A stretch of 64,000 nt of DNA from Nocardioides flavus (ex Wang et al. 2016) (GTDB taxonomy: Bacteria; Actinomycetota; Actinomycetes; Propionibacteriales; Nocardioidaceae). The first letter of the stretch is position 1. Every line of letters begins with the position of its first letter. The position numbers and the translations under genes were made by a program. Shown here piece after piece: positions 63,943 to 64,000 of this stretch. The stretch spans positions 186,001 to 250,000 of the forward strand of contig NZ_BNAD01000002.1 in NCBI RefSeq assembly GCF_014653115.1. The letters run 5' to 3'. The notes beneath the pieces are model-generated. The model did not search any database, was not told where the DNA came from, and saw only the letters and a list, made by a program, of their open reading frames with translations.

Positions 63943-64000
63943 TCATTCGAGGGAGAGACCGGCGCCGAGGATGGCCTGGAAGATGAGGCCGTTCTCCTCG
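63943..64000 (-). CDS. sulfate-binding protein, C-terminal end only (cut by window)
   Basis: Only the last 18 codons lie in the window, reading EENGLIFQAILGAGLSLE and a TGA stop. The position, 8 bases before cysT in the order sbp-cysT-cysW-cysA, makes a periplasmic-type (lipoprotein) sulfate-binding protein likely. The call rests mainly on operon order. Confidence 0.5.
   Translation of the reverse strand, partial: EENGLIFQAILGAGLSLE

Overview
The window is high-GC DNA from an aerobic actinobacterium, most likely a Nocardioides-like member of the Nocardioidaceae. This rests on base composition, GTG/TTG starts, ATGA and GTGA gene overlaps, an acidic N-terminal extension on NusG, a MptB-type mannosyltransferase, and the order rpmG-hadAB ... 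tRNA-Trp-secE-nusG-rplKA, which resembles the mycobacterial chromosome. The genus is an inference. No phage, transposase or CRISPR array was seen.

Region 1 (1-22.2 kb) is the most interesting part: an apparently complete choline/glycine-betaine catabolic island. Two BCCT transporters import choline or betaine. BetA and BetB oxidise choline to glycine betaine. An MttB-superfamily protein without an in-frame amber codon, a corrinoid protein, a pterin methyltransferase, a RACo-type reductive activator and a DUF1638 protein form a corrinoid methyl-transfer system that could move one betaine methyl group to tetrahydrofolate (THF). A covalent-FAD dimethylglycine/sarcosine dehydrogenase with EtfBA would remove the next methyl group or groups. 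MetF, formate-THF ligase and PurU handle the one-carbon units. This resembles the anaerobic MtgB pathway of Desulfitobacterium, but here it sits in an aerobe's genome and takes the place usually filled by an oxygen-dependent Rieske demethylase or betaine-homocysteine methyltransferase. Two IclR regulators are encoded. A TTGCG-N5-CGCAA motif recurs before the dehydrogenase, a BCCT gene, iclR/purU and metF. A separate perfect 13-bp-arm palindrome covers the mttB/iclR2 promoter.

Region 2 (22.3-32.1 kb) is the ribosomal/transcription core: rplJL with an L10 leader, a DnaB/RecA-fold ATPase, a LppX/LprG-like lipoprotein, rplKA, nusG, secE, tRNA-Trp, adenosine deaminase, murB, hadBA-like dehydratases, rpmG, tRNA-Met and tRNA-Thr.

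Region 3 (32.1-47.4 kb) carries an amidase, tag, a pirin, a formate-dehydrogenase-like molybdoenzyme, an OYE flavoprotein, a heterodimeric ABC exporter with complementary defects in its ATP sites, a tandem stem-loop repeat, a Bcr/CflA efflux pump, a GH15 hydrolase and zwf. Region 4 (47.4-50.9 kb) is the homogentisate cluster (hmgA divergent from an unknown gene plus fahA). Region 5 (51-59.9 kb) holds two glycosyltransferases, a cyclic-nucleotide-type phosphodiesterase, a histidine phosphatase, a sugar cassette (MFS, PfkB kinase, AGE epimerase) and tRNA-Tyr. Region 6 (60-64 kb) holds yajQ, a CarH-like cobalamin domain lacking its DNA-binding part, and a sulfate ABC operon running off the end of the window.

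Intergenic gaps are all under about 300 bases. The longest, 23513-23797 and 42651-42895, are described as features. Function calls come from motifs and context read by eye; no database search was run.
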